From: Datnioides undecimradiatus
Taxonomy: Eukaryota; Chordata; Actinopteri; Lobotiformes; Datnioididae
Assembly: GCA_008933995.1 (NCBI GenBank)
Contig: WARS01000025.1
Coordinates: 5,067,477-5,131,476 of the forward strand
DNA length: 64,000 nucleotides
Direction of reading: 5' to 3'
The notes beneath the pieces were generated by a model, which worked only from the letters and a program-made list of their open reading frames with translations, was not told the origin of the DNA and searched no databases. The position numbers were made by a program, and so were the translations under genes. Below, in pieces: positions 12,001 to 24,560 of this stretch (position 1 is its first letter; each line of letters starts with the position of its first letter).

Positions 12001-15000
12001 GTGCATTTGTTCAGCATGTTTATCATTGCATTGTATTGTATGTGTCAAGAGTGGCAAATATCAATGATGTGCATATTTGATAGATCAAAACAAGTGAATA
12101 CATATGAGTAAATACATTAAGTGTTTATATTTAAGGTAAGGTAAGAGCCATCATCAGGACTACCTACCTGCTTTTCCTTTCTTTCACATCCAACCACATG
12201 CTCCATAACTGTTTTCTCTTTAATTGAGCTGGTGATGCAAAAATGTATTACTTCCACCAACTGTTTATCTTTAAAAAAGATCATTTAAAATACAGGTAAA
12301 AATACATAACTGATTGGATGCATGCTAGGACTAAAAAGTATAACTGAGTTTTTATTTGTTTCATAGACTAACTGGTAAAATAAACTGTTAAAAAAGATTT
12401 TTAGGACTCAATAGAAACTCCTTGAATTAAAATGCTGTGGATTTAAATTACAAATAATGCAAATGGCATACCCAAAAAAGAAGCTATGAAAAAAGAAACG
12501 TTTAAGACTTATGACTGGCTCAAAAACCTCCCCCTCTGATATGACTTGGGCCCTGGGTTTTATTTATTTATTTTCAGACAAGGACAGACTGAAAAGCATC
12601 AGTGTTTGAGAGCTGGCGCTCATCCCAGCAAATCAGGCTCAGTTCAATGCAGAAACATGAATGTACTTCAATCTGTTGCCCCCATGTGGTGGTTATTAGA
12701 ACAGCATGTTCCTTTATTTGTCTCCCCCTCCTGAAGCACACGCATGCACAAGCACGGTGCAACTTGATCTCCTGAACAGACGTCTATCTTGAAGACCATA
12801 AGCACTTAGACTTATTGCTTTAGGCCCATTGCCAGTATTTATGTGTGTTGGTGCATGTGCACTGAGTTGTTTAAGTGTCTGCAGCAGGATTTCAATTCAT
12901 GTGAAGAAAAAAAAAAAAACTTAAGAAGTAGTTTAGAGAAAATCAGTTGTGTGCAAAAATGTTTCCAATGACTTAATTCAGAGCATATTTGCACATATTG
13001 TACACTCATAGCATAGTGTTGTCACATGCACTCATTTGTGTGTGCGTGTGGGTGAAATGCCTGCCTTGTGGTGCTTACGCAACCAAAGTAACCTGAGCTG
13101 CTTCACCATGTTGAAAGACTGGTGAGATCCTGCTGAAAAGCAGATGTGTCACAGATTTATGCAGGTTAGCTCAATCTGCAAATCCAAACTTAATCAAATG
13201 CAGCCTACACACAAACACCTAGGCTTATACCTGTCTGATTACCTGTAATGTGACTCTAAATTCCCCAATCAAATCCTCCTATCAACACCACAGCAACGTG
13301 TTAATATAATTGTGTAATTACAGTGTATAAGACATTTTATATGAAAGCAACCCACTGTAGCCAGTGTAGTTATCACTATATCCCTTAATTCCTTAAAAGG
13401 ATTGTAAGAAAATGTGGTTTGTCTAATACAGGTAGGTGATTTAAACATAGAAGAACCAGGGTCTGTTGTCTTAAGCAGATCTTCTAGTCTGATTTTAGTG
13501 CCAGTGCACTCTTACTGCACATGGGAGTCCATGAGAGACAAGGTGAGAGAACCATTTCGTCTGCCTATGGGGATGAGTCTTGGTTTTAAGCACAGTGCTT
13601 ACCACATGGCCACATGGTAGGAACAGAAGGTGGTGTCTGGGTGCTGTCTGAGATTTTATTAGAAGCTTCTGTGTATCTGTGCCAAGAAGTCCAAGAATAT
13701 CCCTGTTTGCTAATATGCTTGCTTGGATCTCCATCTGTGTACCGCTGTCAGCACACGTGCATGTGTGTCTCAGTTGTAAATTTTTTTTTCTTTACTCATG
13801 TGCTCTTTATTTATATATCTGTGAATTTGTCTGTGTGTGGTGTTGACAAGGAAGAAAGCTGAAGGAACGATAGTTTGCGCTGCACCCTGACACGTGCCAG
13901 GTTTTATTTCAATACTGTTAAGTCTGATTTTAGCAACTGTATGATCCTCAAGTCAGTCAATGTCCATACTGCATTTCCAAGGAGGACACGCTCACCTGCG
14001 AGATAGCGGCAGTAGTGTGGAAAATAACAATATGGGGCACTTGATCAGATGAACTTACTGCTTCCAGATTGCAAAGAAGACAAGAACTAGCCAGCTAGTG
14101 TGATATTTCTTTAATGCGGTCAAATCAAAAGGCCTTTATGTTAACTTACTGGTATGATGGCAACCAAAGGAAAATTATTCTGTTTCAGTGCATGGGAACA
14201 CAGCCATCAAGGCTTCTGGAGGTATGGTTTCATCTAAAGTAGGTGGGAAAAACAACAAACATAAGAGTGACAGGACATGACGAAAGGCTTTTCATTTCTA
14301 CCCAGTGACTGTCGAATTGTCAGTGACTGTTTTTATCGGGCTAGCTAGTAAAGCTAATGTTAGTTCAGTGAGGTGGTTGAAAATAGTATCACAGGTGAAA
14401 CTAGCTAACAGCTAACTAGCTAACAGTGCTAGTTGGTCCCATAGTAGGAGGACAGCCAGCCAAGTATGATTTACAATTTTAGATCAGCTGTTGCTAGTAG
14501 ACTGAACAAAACCCTCTCTGGGACTTAATTTAAATATTCTCGAACTATAGCCTATATTTTCATTTTTAAACATACAACAGCTGTCAGAGTGAGGACTAAC
14601 ACATATCAGGTAATGTGGCAAGTGTACGAAGCAGGACAGTGATGCTCACACTAGATTTAACCCTGTCTAGCTTCCACACAATGGGGAAATGCCACACAGT
14701 GGATGTGCTTTTTGACATAAACTGTAATTGCAACAATTATTTCTAAGTAGTAGCTATTTAGCCTAGTTAACATGCTAGCGTCTTACATTAGAGCAGACAA
14801 ACACACAGTTTGATCCACCCATTACATTTTTACACTTCTATTTTTTGGTTTTAGAAAAAGGCAAAAACAGACACCACACCTTCCTAACTCTTTTAAATAC
14901 CAAGTATCACTGCAGAGTCCTTCACACTGCTTCATCAAATTTATACATAGGCAACATAAAAGTAAAAAGAAATCTACAATTAAAGATATAGTGAGGGAGA

Positions 15001-15138
15001 TAACAAATTTGCTTTGTTGTGCAGACAGAATAACAATAATCAGTCTTGAACCATGAGTGGGAGTATAAACCCAGTCATATTTCACAAACCCAGAACTTTG
15101 ACTTATTTGTTTTAGGATTCCATCCATCACTTGGCATT

Positions 15139-15440
15139 ATCACAAGGACCTCAACAAAATGGATGTAATAGCACAAATAAATTGTGAGAAAAACAGTGTT
15201 AAAGCCAAATCAGAACACATTTGAGGGAAGGAAGCAGGCTGAGTCAGCGAAATGTCAAAATGTGTGTGTTCCCAGCCTCCACAATAGGATAAGTTTCACT
15301 CTGGTTCACAAAAACACTGCCAGGAACACAGTTTAAGGCAACCAACCCTCAAAGATATAAACTTTCTGGGCAAGTTACAGATGAAGGGTAAAATGTGGAT
15401 CCTTTGTACACCAGTGGGAAGCAGTCTTTTCTCCTTTATC
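15139..15440 (+). repeat. Diverged dispersed repeat, copy 1
   Basis: Shares ordered blocks with 16378-16790: GGCATTA, AAACAGTGTT(G)AAAGCCA, AAAATGT-TGT-TTCCCAGCCTCCAC, CACTGCCAG-AACA, ACCAACC-TCA and TGAAGGG. Spacing is similar but there are many substitutions and indels. Family unknown. Confidence 0.5.
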
Positions 15441-16377
15441 TGAGGATTTTGTCTGCAGTTTTCCTCTTAAAGAAATCACAGTGCACAAAATAAAACATAA
15501 TTAAAAGTATACAAGTGTGAACAGCTTCCAGTCCAGCCTATACATTTCCCAACTGATGAACATGATGAATGCATTTCAAAACAAAAATCAGATTAGAAAC
15601 TATGCAACACCACCTTCCATGTTACTAAAAATCATAGGACATGGTTAAAATGAAATATCATCCTTTTAGAGAAGTCAGTGTTACCCATACTCAACTTTAT
15701 GAGATGCCCAGGGGCCATAAATGATTTTGCATTTTCAGTTTTTTTGATTGATTTAACTTTGGCCTTAGCGACCCTTTTTTTTTCCATGTCAGAAAAGTAA
15801 TAAAAAAAAACTTGTGTGTCTTGTACTAGCTCATTACCACAGAGAACCTGTCTACGGATTTTATAAACTGATACCATGCAATTGCATGGTCAGCATCTAA
15901 ACCTCTAGGCCTCCAGGACACCCTCCATTTCTGTATTGTTTTGTTGTTTTTTGGGTTTTTTTTAGACCAGAAAACCAAGGCTGGAGTCAGCCAAAAACGA
16001 CAGACTGAGATGCTGATTCTCAATCTCGGCAGCACCACCCATTTCACATCGCAATAAACTGTGATTGCCAATGATATTGCTGTCTTCTTCTAAATGCCAA
16101 TGCAGCAACTAGTTCAGACGAAAGAACGAACAAGGGAATGCGAACTGATTTTGTTGAATGGCACTTTTACTTATGAAAGAAAATGAAAATAAATTTAAAA
16201 AAAAGAAAAATGTTGTGTGAAATCTATCTGGGTCGACCACTCACATAAAATGTATGGGAAACAGTCGTATCAATGCTTAACATTCCATTGCACATGCACT
16301 TAAGAAAACATCAGTGGCAAGATCCAAAGACAATGTCTGTACTTTCCATGAATCTATGTCCTAGTGTAATTCATTAT

Positions 16378-16790
16378 TTGGCATTACTGCAGGGAAATTA
16401 AACAAGTTACAGTTGAGTACAAACAAAGTATTAGGAAAACAGTGTTGAAAGCCAATGTCTGCCATCTGGCCTAATGGAAAGGATATGAGACCATAAGGCA
16501 GACATCAACACATTCAAGGAGAAGAAGCACCGTGACTAAGCACAATGACAAAATGTCTGTTTTCCAGCCTCCACTCTACAAACAGTCTGGAACAGCTTAA
16601 GTCTGAGATCTCACTCACACACACAAAAAAATAAAAAAATAAATAAAAACCCACTGCCAGTAACAGAGGTAAAACCACACCAACCTCACAGAAATACATG
16701 TTTTGGGCAGTTTCCTGATGAAGGGCACAAATGAGAACCATGTCTGGACCAATGGAAATGGTCTGCCACTTTATTTAGTATCTGACGAGG
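16378..16790 (+). repeat. Diverged dispersed repeat, copy 2
   Basis: Second copy of the unit at 15139-15440. It is longer because of an extra stretch near 16460-16510 and an A-rich/CA tract at 16613-16650. The extra stretch, TGGCCTAATGGAAAGG and following, weakly resembles the D-arm region of a tRNA-Arg. Confidence 0.5.
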
Positions 16791-19700
16791 TTTATGAATT
16801 ATTTGCCCTTCATAATATACAAGGAAAGATGGTATCAAGGATTATTTGTTCACCTAAATTAAATTAGTGACTCCTCTAATCAATAGTTTGACATCAATAA
16901 ATGTGTAAAGTAAAAAGGTGTTGTTAGTGAAAAATTAAAACCAAACTCTACAGTTCCCGTCAGCTCTATGGCACAATTTAGGATTTTTCACATCACTGTT
17001 TTGGTTTTATGGCCCACTACTTTACTGTCTTGGTTGTTCTCGTCAATAGTTTCCAGCAGTAGTAAACAACTTAATTAGCCAAAAAAAAAAAAAAAAAAAA
17101 AGCAGAGAAAAAGAAACACTACCTTCGTAGCACAAAACAGCAAACAGACAAAGCTCAATAAGAAAGTTAATGTTTCCCAGGTGGCTTGAAAAGCAACTCC
17201 AAATGAATGCTAATCTTGGAGCGCATGTAGTGAATACACAAATTGGCAACCGTTCACCACAACTTTATAAGGTGATAATGTCAGAGAAGTGTTTACATCT
17301 TGTTGAGCTGTAACCAGGAGGCTGAATAACCTATTACTTCAGGTTTAAATGAACAATTTGAGGACACAATTTTGCAATTAGTTTCCTTAAAGTTGCCAAA
17401 GCCTCCACAGTATTAACTCACTCTGACTAACTGGGCCAAAATGCAGGGTGAATAGCAAGCCAGATAGAAAGTATTTCTCATATGTTAAGAAGCATTGGGC
17501 GATACTATGTGTCACAGAGCTGCCTACTTTCTCCTGAGATCGCTTGTGGCTGAAAGAAACTGCAGTGCATTTGGATTTAAGTCTTCCAACCTGAAAAGAG
17601 AGAACAAACTGCTTAAAAGAGAACCCTAACGAACCACCTGTGCAGTCTGACACCAGGTGCAGCTCATTAACTATAATGAAAGCCTAGTCCCACATTTAAC
17701 TTGGTCCTCTACTATTTTGCAGTGGGAAGGTTACATATTACTGTATAGGTGTATATCAAGGGTTGAATCTTTGAAAGTGCAACCCCTCTTTTTGCTGAAT
17801 TTAGAGACATAAATTCAACAAAAATGCATCATTTGCAGCCCACAGTAGCAAACAGTCCCGTGTGCATGAGTCAGTTGTAATGGAGGGTTAAGGCAAGCCT
17901 CATCAGAAAATCAGTAAAGTCTTACATGACTACTTCATCACCAGGTATTTGTGTCAAGACAGGAAATACAGAGTATCTGTCAAACTAGACTAAACCTACT
18001 GCAGGTTGTAAATAATAGATGACATGAAATCCACTGTTTTGTTCTTCCTCTTCAAACACACCATTAGTTTTGGGTCCAGACTGTTATCTTATGGTTTTAT
18101 TACTCAGCACTATTTTAGTTTTGTTGCCAAAGACCAGCAATTTAAAATGACTGAGCTGAAATCGGAGGAATGCGGTGTTGATTCTCGCTGGAATTAATAG
18201 TACTGCCAGTCCATCTACATGACAGTGAGACATTAATGCACATGTTCCAAAATGTACTCATGCATCACAGGAGTTTTCTCTCTCATGTTTGAAGTGTCTT
18301 CAATGTACTGACGATCAGCTATACACCGATTTTAACTAAGGGTTTGAATTGAATACTCTTGTGTTTACACGTTTCTCACAGATTGTGCCTGTGGCCAACT
18401 AGAACCAACAATCAGCAGCTCCATGGTACTCAAGGATCACCACTGTAAGATGCTTTAATGACTATGATTAATGCATGCAGGTTAAAATAAACCCAATATC
18501 ACTACACTTTAGGTTGTTTTGTTCAAATGGAACCAGAGAACATTTAAAGCATATGATAGTATTTGTGATTAAATACACATTTTATAAAATGAGTGAACTT
18601 GTATGTTTCAGAGTTTTCAGAGATTTTATACACTTTGGTACAATGATTTTATATAAGTTGACCAGGAGCATGTGTGAAATGTCCTTTAAAGGGCACAAAA
18701 CTGTTGACAATACTAATGACTTGTTCACATGGCCTCTGGGGCATGTACTGTGACACTAAAGTCATTTATCAGTGACTGTCAGACGTACCACCCATGAGGC
18801 AGTAAAAAAGGGAGTTGTCTCTTATCTATTACTCAGAAACAATGGTCCGATGACTGAGAGAAAGAGAAACAGACAAAGAAAACATGGAATACTGGGCTTT
18901 GTTGAATTCTGAAGAGAGAGGAAATTCTTGTATAGTTCTGCCTTCTCATAACAGAAATATGAGATGCTATAAGTTTGCTTAGATTATTGGCTGTTGGAAA
19001 TTACCATTTGCCTTCTCTTTGTGGAGGTTTTCAGATGGTTTGTGTACTTGTGCATCCAAATTGTTTCTCTCTTCATACTGTTTCCAGTCAGTTTTTCCAT
19101 GTTTGAAAAGTATGGCATCGACATGAAAGGGTCATTCCGTTTTTTTAGGGTCACAGTTTGTGCAATCAATACTATAATTTCTAACATTTCACTCTGCAGA
19201 TTAAACAGAGTTTTACAACAGCATCCTTTGGGCCAATCAACACAAGCCTTGCCCTTCATGCCTCATTCCTCCTCTATTTTGTTACACCCCATCTGTGTAC
19301 TCTGGCTGAAATAATATAAATATGGGAGGCCATAAAAAAAAAAATGACACTGCACCAGGTTTACTAAGATTTCAAATTTGCACAATAGTAAAACTTAAAC
19401 TGAAAAAGATAAACAAATCTAAAGTAATGTTATCAAAACATAATGGCCAACGCTCCACACTTAACACCAAAACTGAAAAGTAAATTTTTTTTTCTTCTAA
19501 ATCAAAACCACATTTCAAAATCATGTTTTTAGATCTATATGATTGGTGATGTTATTTCCCACAAATACAAGTAAATAAAATGATTAATTGATCAAATAAT
19601 TGTACAGATGCAAGTAATTACAAAACAAATCAATCAAATGGCTCAGATTTTGTTACATAATCTGCTGTTTTAGAAACGAACAATGTGCTAAATGAACAAA

Positions 19701-20619
19701 AGCATACTTTTCCATTTCTTGGGAAATCAGGTATCTTGAATTACAAGGTATGAAAGTTTTCCACACATGAGAAATGCATCCAAGATGGCCTCTCAGAAAG
19801 GTATGTAGAGTAGAGTAACAGACCGCACTGCGACCAATTAAATCCAGGCGTCACATCCCAGCATGCTGTGATGGTGTGATGGACGTTCACCAACAAATGG
19901 GAGAAACGTTTGGGCATTTATCTGCCCCAGCCCCCTTCCTCAACTGCACTTATCAGATAAATGGAACACCACCGCATTCAGTTTTGTTCATTTATCGCTC
20001 TGTTTGTACAAAAAGGTATATAACACAGAGGATGATTGAGGAGCTTGTGCAGGGATGGAAGAACGCAACATAGAATAATTCATAGCAAAGACATATGGGA
20101 TCAATTGGATCTGCTTTCACCTACAATTACAGTACCTCGCCTTTGGTCAAAAACAGAGGCGGAGAAATATTTGTGTGTTATGCAAGTCTTCTCTGGCCGT
20201 CTCCTAACCTTTTTGTCAAATTTTCCAAAGCCTTATTCACAGCTTGCGAGGTACAGCTGAATTTATTCTTCTTCATGACCAGTGTCTGGGTTAAATGGCT
20301 GCCAAAGACCGTTTTCAAATTTTTCCACACATAACTAATCTTGTTTTTTCCAAGAACAGCCTACCCACATTCAAACTGAGTTTTTGCTTGCTAACACTTG
20401 GGTAGGACAATTACAGAAGTGCTTGGTTTGTAAAGGTGACAAGCACTAAAAAAGGTTGGAGGTAATATATTATCATTCTTTTTTTTTTGGAGTATAATAT
20501 TCCTATTCCTTGTTGCACCTGCTCCTGGTTAGTTAGTAGCAGTTTTTGGATGATGCTCCTCCAGACATTCATGACATCTTCAATTTAAATGACGACCTGA
20601 CTCCAGTTTGCTGAAGAAG

Positions 20620-20718
20620 TCTCCTCTCCTCCCCCCTCCTTTTTTCCCTCTCTGTCTCTCCATCTACCCCTCTCTCTCTCCTCCCCCTCTCTCCTTCTTT
20701 CCCTCTGTATTTTTCTCC
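20620..20718 (+). repeat. Polypyrimidine (C/T) tract
   Basis: About 100 bases almost wholly C and T (CTCCTCCCCCCTCC, CTCTCTCTCTCC and similar), directly before the candidate lumican 5' exon. It may act as a splice polypyrimidine tract or a promoter-proximal element. Confidence 0.7.
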
Positions 20719-20720
20719 AG

Positions 20721-20799
20721 AGACTTCCAGTTTTTGAACACCACACTGTTCTTACCTACTGGCCCTCCACCCCAAGCACACGAAGAGAGAGAACCACAG
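20721..20799 (+). other. lum: Candidate 5' non-coding exon of lumican
   Basis: A long pyrimidine tract (about 20620-20718) ends in TTTTCTCCAG and is followed by about 79 bp closing at CACAG|GTAAGC, a strong donor. The next plausible acceptor is the one before the lumican start codon (CCCCAG at 21906-21911). The segment may be an internal untranslated exon or the 3' part of the first exon. No clear TATA element was identified. Confidence 0.4.
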
Positions 20800-21916
20800 G
20801 TAAGCTTGCATAAGGAGGCATGGATTTGTGATTTCCTGTTTGATTATTCCTCTTTATTTCAGTTTTCCGGATGGGATTATCAGCTGTCACTGCTAGGCTT
20901 TCGGGCAGTGTGCAGTCCTGCAAAAGAGACAACCAGAATACCAGTGCATGAAACAAAAAACATAAGTGGTAGAAGTTTGAAGATTTGTGCATTGTTTTAA
21001 GAAAACCAACAATGTATTAGTCCAGATCTTCTATGTTTATAGAGATTTGCATTGCTCTTTTAGAACTATTTCATAGTTTTCAGTGACTTTAGACTTTGGA
21101 AAACAATCTGTTGCACTTGGATCCAGTTTCTGTCCGCATTTTTCATGGGTCTGGAATGAATCATTCTGGTTTTGCATTGTCTGCAGGGCTGATTTTGTAA
21201 AGGCATGATCCTTAACTAGTTATATGTCTGCTTTCATTTCCTTGTTGTACGTGTTTGCTTACGAACATTTACTGTGGGACGAAAATCCTTTTTTCTACTG
21301 TCTCACAAGTAGGACATATGTTAAAGGTTGGTGTGCCATATGCACATGCAGTATATTGTGTACTCTTGGAACATCTGTGTTGCATTATTGCTCACATTGC
21401 TGGTTAATGAAGAAATGCATCGTAGTTGATAGATGAAGTGGTGCTGGAAGAAATACAGTTTGGGTCAAGCTGCAGTCGATGTGGCTCAACACATAATTGA
21501 ATCAAGGAATCTAGGACTCATTGGTCTCCAGTCGGTTTACATGAACTCTTGACCGATTATATAATACTGTAGAGAGTGGGTGTGGTGATGTGGTTGATGT
21601 ATGGGTCGGGGCAAGATTGAGAGACCCTTTAGCCGTTGAAGATTAAAAGTTGTAGTTTTGTTCTTTTGTCCATCAACTGTAACTATTTTATTTATAAACC
21701 CCTGATACATGGCTGATATGAACAAGGATTAAAATTGTCAAAACGCCCAATTTGACACCAGAATTGTAGATCTGCTTGAACCAACAAATACAATTATGTA
21801 ATCTAATTTCTATTAACGATGATTAGTTTGTTTCATTTTGTTGCTTTTGATCTCTCTAACTGTTCCATCTTGTTTCCCCGCCTCCTCTTCCCCCTCCTGT
21901 TGTATCCCCAGACACC

Positions 21917-23414
21917 ATGTTTCCTCTCCGTGTACCCCTGTTGGCCGTGTTGATCACCGTGGCCTTGTGCCAGTATTATGACTATGACTACCAGCCTGTT
22001 TCCATGCTAGGACCGTCAGGGCCCAACTGTAACCAAGAATGCGAGTGCCCAATCAACTTCCCCAGCGCCATGTATTGTGACAATCGCAAGCTCAAGTTTG
22101 TTCCCATAGTCCCATCAGGCATCAAGTACCTGTACCTCCAGAACAATCAGATTGAAGAGATCAAGGCAGGTGTGTTTGATAACGTTACTGATGTGCTTCG
22201 CTGGCTTGTACTTGACAACAACCAGATTACCAATGCTAAGATAGCCAAGGGCACAATCGACAAACTCACAGCCCTGGAGAAGCTATTCTTCAGCAACAAC
22301 AACCTGACAGAGCCAGTCATCCCTCCCTCAAAGTCCCTTGATGAGCTGAAGATGATGCACAACAAGCTGTCCAAGTTCCCTTCTGGTCTCTTGGTTGACA
22401 AGGAGAATTTGACCTCCATCAGCCTTCAGCACAATCAGCTGACCTCTGATGCCATCGCGGGGGTTTTCAAAGGACCAAAGAAGCTGCTGTCTCTGGATGT
22501 GAGCCACAACAAGCTGAAGAAGCTGCCAGCTGGAGTCCCTAGTTCACTGGAAATCCTTTATGCCGACTACAACAATATTGATAGTGTCGGAGCAGGGTAC
22601 CTGAACAAGCTGCCCGCACTGCAGTACCTTAGGATCTCACACAACAAGCTGGTGGACTCCGGCCTCCCTGCTGGAGTATTTAACACATCATCTCTGGTGG
22701 AGCTGGACCTGTCTTTCAACAAACTGCAGTCCATCCCTGAGATCAATGAGCAGCTGGAGCAACTCTACCTCCAGGCCAACGAGATCAGCAGTGAGTGAAA
22801 ATTATCAGTCTATACTTTTTGGTATTTTATGATACTCTCTTTAAAAAATCATTGTTCAATTCTAAATTAACAATTTCCTGAAGTTGTCCTGCAACATAAA
22901 ATCATATTTACACTGATTAGGTCTCAGTAGGCCCAATTTCTTTCCATCCTATGTCTCAACATTTGTAAAACTTATTTTTTGGATATTTTTTGGATATTTT
23001 TTGGATATTTCAAACCATTGTATATCCATGTTTGCTAACAGTTTTTCAACAGCCAACAGTTCATTGCCATTGCAGGCACATCACCATGCTTCTTTTTTTT
23101 GTTGGCCACCTACTGTCGATAAGTAGAACAGAGAGAAACAATGATGCACACTAGCCATGCTCCCCAGTATAAGGAGGTTGGAAGGTGTATAACAGCTTTT
23201 TAAGTATTTTGTTTTTCTACCAAATTACTTAACTTTATTTCCATTTTTATCCTCTGTAGAGTTTGACCTGGCAAGTTTCTGCAAGGTCACTGGACCCACC
23301 ACCTTTTCTCGCCTGAAGCATCTGCGTCTTGACGCCAACAACATCACTCACAGCAGCATGCCCCCTGACTATGTCAACTGCCTGCGCCAAGCTTCAGATA
23401 TCATGTTTGAATAA
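21917..23414 (+). CDS. lum: Lumican (complete, 342 aa, two coding exons)
   Basis: Class II keratan-sulfate-type SLRP that regulates collagen fibril diameter in cornea and other matrix. Exons: 21917-22790 (phase 1 donor GTGAGT) and 23260-23414, acceptor TGTAG. The total of 1029 bp gives 342 residues, against 338 in human. Residues 1-18 are a signal peptide. The mature N terminus QYYDYDYQ is rich in probable sulfotyrosines. The N-terminal Cys motif C38-x3-C-x-C-x9-C54 is that of class II. LRRs with LxxLxLxxNxI cores follow (YLYLQNNQIEEI, LDLSFNKLQSIP), then the C-terminal Cys pair (SFCKV and VNCLRQ). Sequons NVT, NLT (twice), NTS and NIT could carry keratan sulfate or N-glycans. The start is the first ATG, 5 bp into the exon, in context ACACCATGT. 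Fibromodulin and keratocan are relatives, but the N terminus and cluster position identify lumican. Confidence 0.97.
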
Positions 23415-24492
23415 GGACCTCCCTTAACTCTATGACCTTTCTATGACCCCCTTATCTACTACCATGGCACAAGTCAGCCCAAAGCCCTCTGGATTTAAAT
23501 GTTATAGTATTCCTCTTTTCATAGTGCTCACGTCCTTGCACATAAGTAGTATGCAAATCTAGGATACTAATGGCATCTTCAATTAAATACTATATATCTT
23601 GAGTAATCCAGAGCTGGGCAAATTTGAAATGTAAAGACAAGCTGTTATCAATTTTGCAAATATTTTTGCAACATATCTTGCAAAACATGCAATCAGACTG
23701 ATAAATTCATGAAGCATCAAAAAAGTGTTTCAAATATTTGGCTCTTGGTATTTTTTAAAAATTGTCATTGTTAAAATAGACAGAGATGAAAGACAAAAAA
23801 AAGAAAAAATGTATGTGTATACTAGAAGAAAAATAAATTTCTATGAATAAAAAATAGTTCATAGTAAAACACACGCTAAACATTCCAAACTTACATTTTA
23901 TCATATTGAATACAGACACAATGGAGCAAACAGTGGCTTCCATGTCTCTATTCAATCTTAGTGTCATTTTGTTGTCTGTCTTGTATGTTCCAATGTGTGT
24001 ACAATAATTAATCCATTGCTGTGCAAAGGACCAGCAATCGAGGACTGCATACTCAGATTTCAGTGTATAATGCCTAATGTGAGAAAAGATGCACACGTGT
24101 AAAATAGCAGTTACACAGCAGTCACATTTTCGACATCTTGAAGGAATCAAAGTGTTTTTAAGGAAAATACCGGTGTTGTTTACTCATTTCAGCCGTTGTC
24201 TGCTGTCTTCATGTTTGGAAATAACCTCTCAACTCAAACTCCAAATCAAGCAGGATGTTTCTGAAGTTCTTTGTGTTTAAAGCAGAATAAATGACACATG
24301 ATTAAAAGATATGTGGTATTATTCTCAAAATTACTTTGGTTAAGTCTTGAGCTAATAGTAGCCTATGATTTTTTTCTTGAAATCACAATTCACATTGTTT
24401 CTTTACTCTACCTAGCTGTCCACTGCCTTGTGCATTGCTGATTTGTATACATTTGCATTACTTGCATGCAACCAATGGTACCATTCTTTGAT

Positions 24493-24560
24493 AATAAACT
24501 ACAGCTTTTGCAGTTAAGGTGCTTTCATTGTTACGTTGTTGTTGTTATTGTTGTTTACCA
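24493..24560 (+). promoter_or_regulatory. Likely lumican poly(A) signal
   Basis: AATAAA at 24493-24498 is followed about 35 bp on by a GT-rich stretch (GTTACGTTGTTGTTGTTATT), the arrangement of a vertebrate polyadenylation site. An earlier AATAAA at 24286-24291 is an alternative. The 3' UTR would be about 0.9-1.1 kb. Confidence 0.45.

Larger units (their letters stand above)
10451..20720. other. Intergenic region between decorin and lumican
   Basis: About 10 kb without a recognisable gene on either strand. It holds two CTCF-like motifs (10521-10539 and 12678-12692), a tRNA-derived fragment near 11925-12000, and an area rich in GCTAAC/GCTAGC words at 14338-14440. It also holds a diverged repeat pair (15139-15440 and 16378-16790) and a 21-bp poly(A) run at 17081-17101. 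ORFs of up to about 106 codons have no domain, signal or splice logic. Confidence 0.7.

Noticed and set aside
16460-16510. tRNA-Arg gene
   Set aside because: Only the D-arm region looks similar. No anticodon arm, B box or acceptor stem could be paired.
23755-24150. 131-codon minus-strand ORF
   Set aside because: Lies in the lumican 3' UTR, and its C terminus is a low-complexity Phe/Ser run from A-rich sequence. Chance frame.
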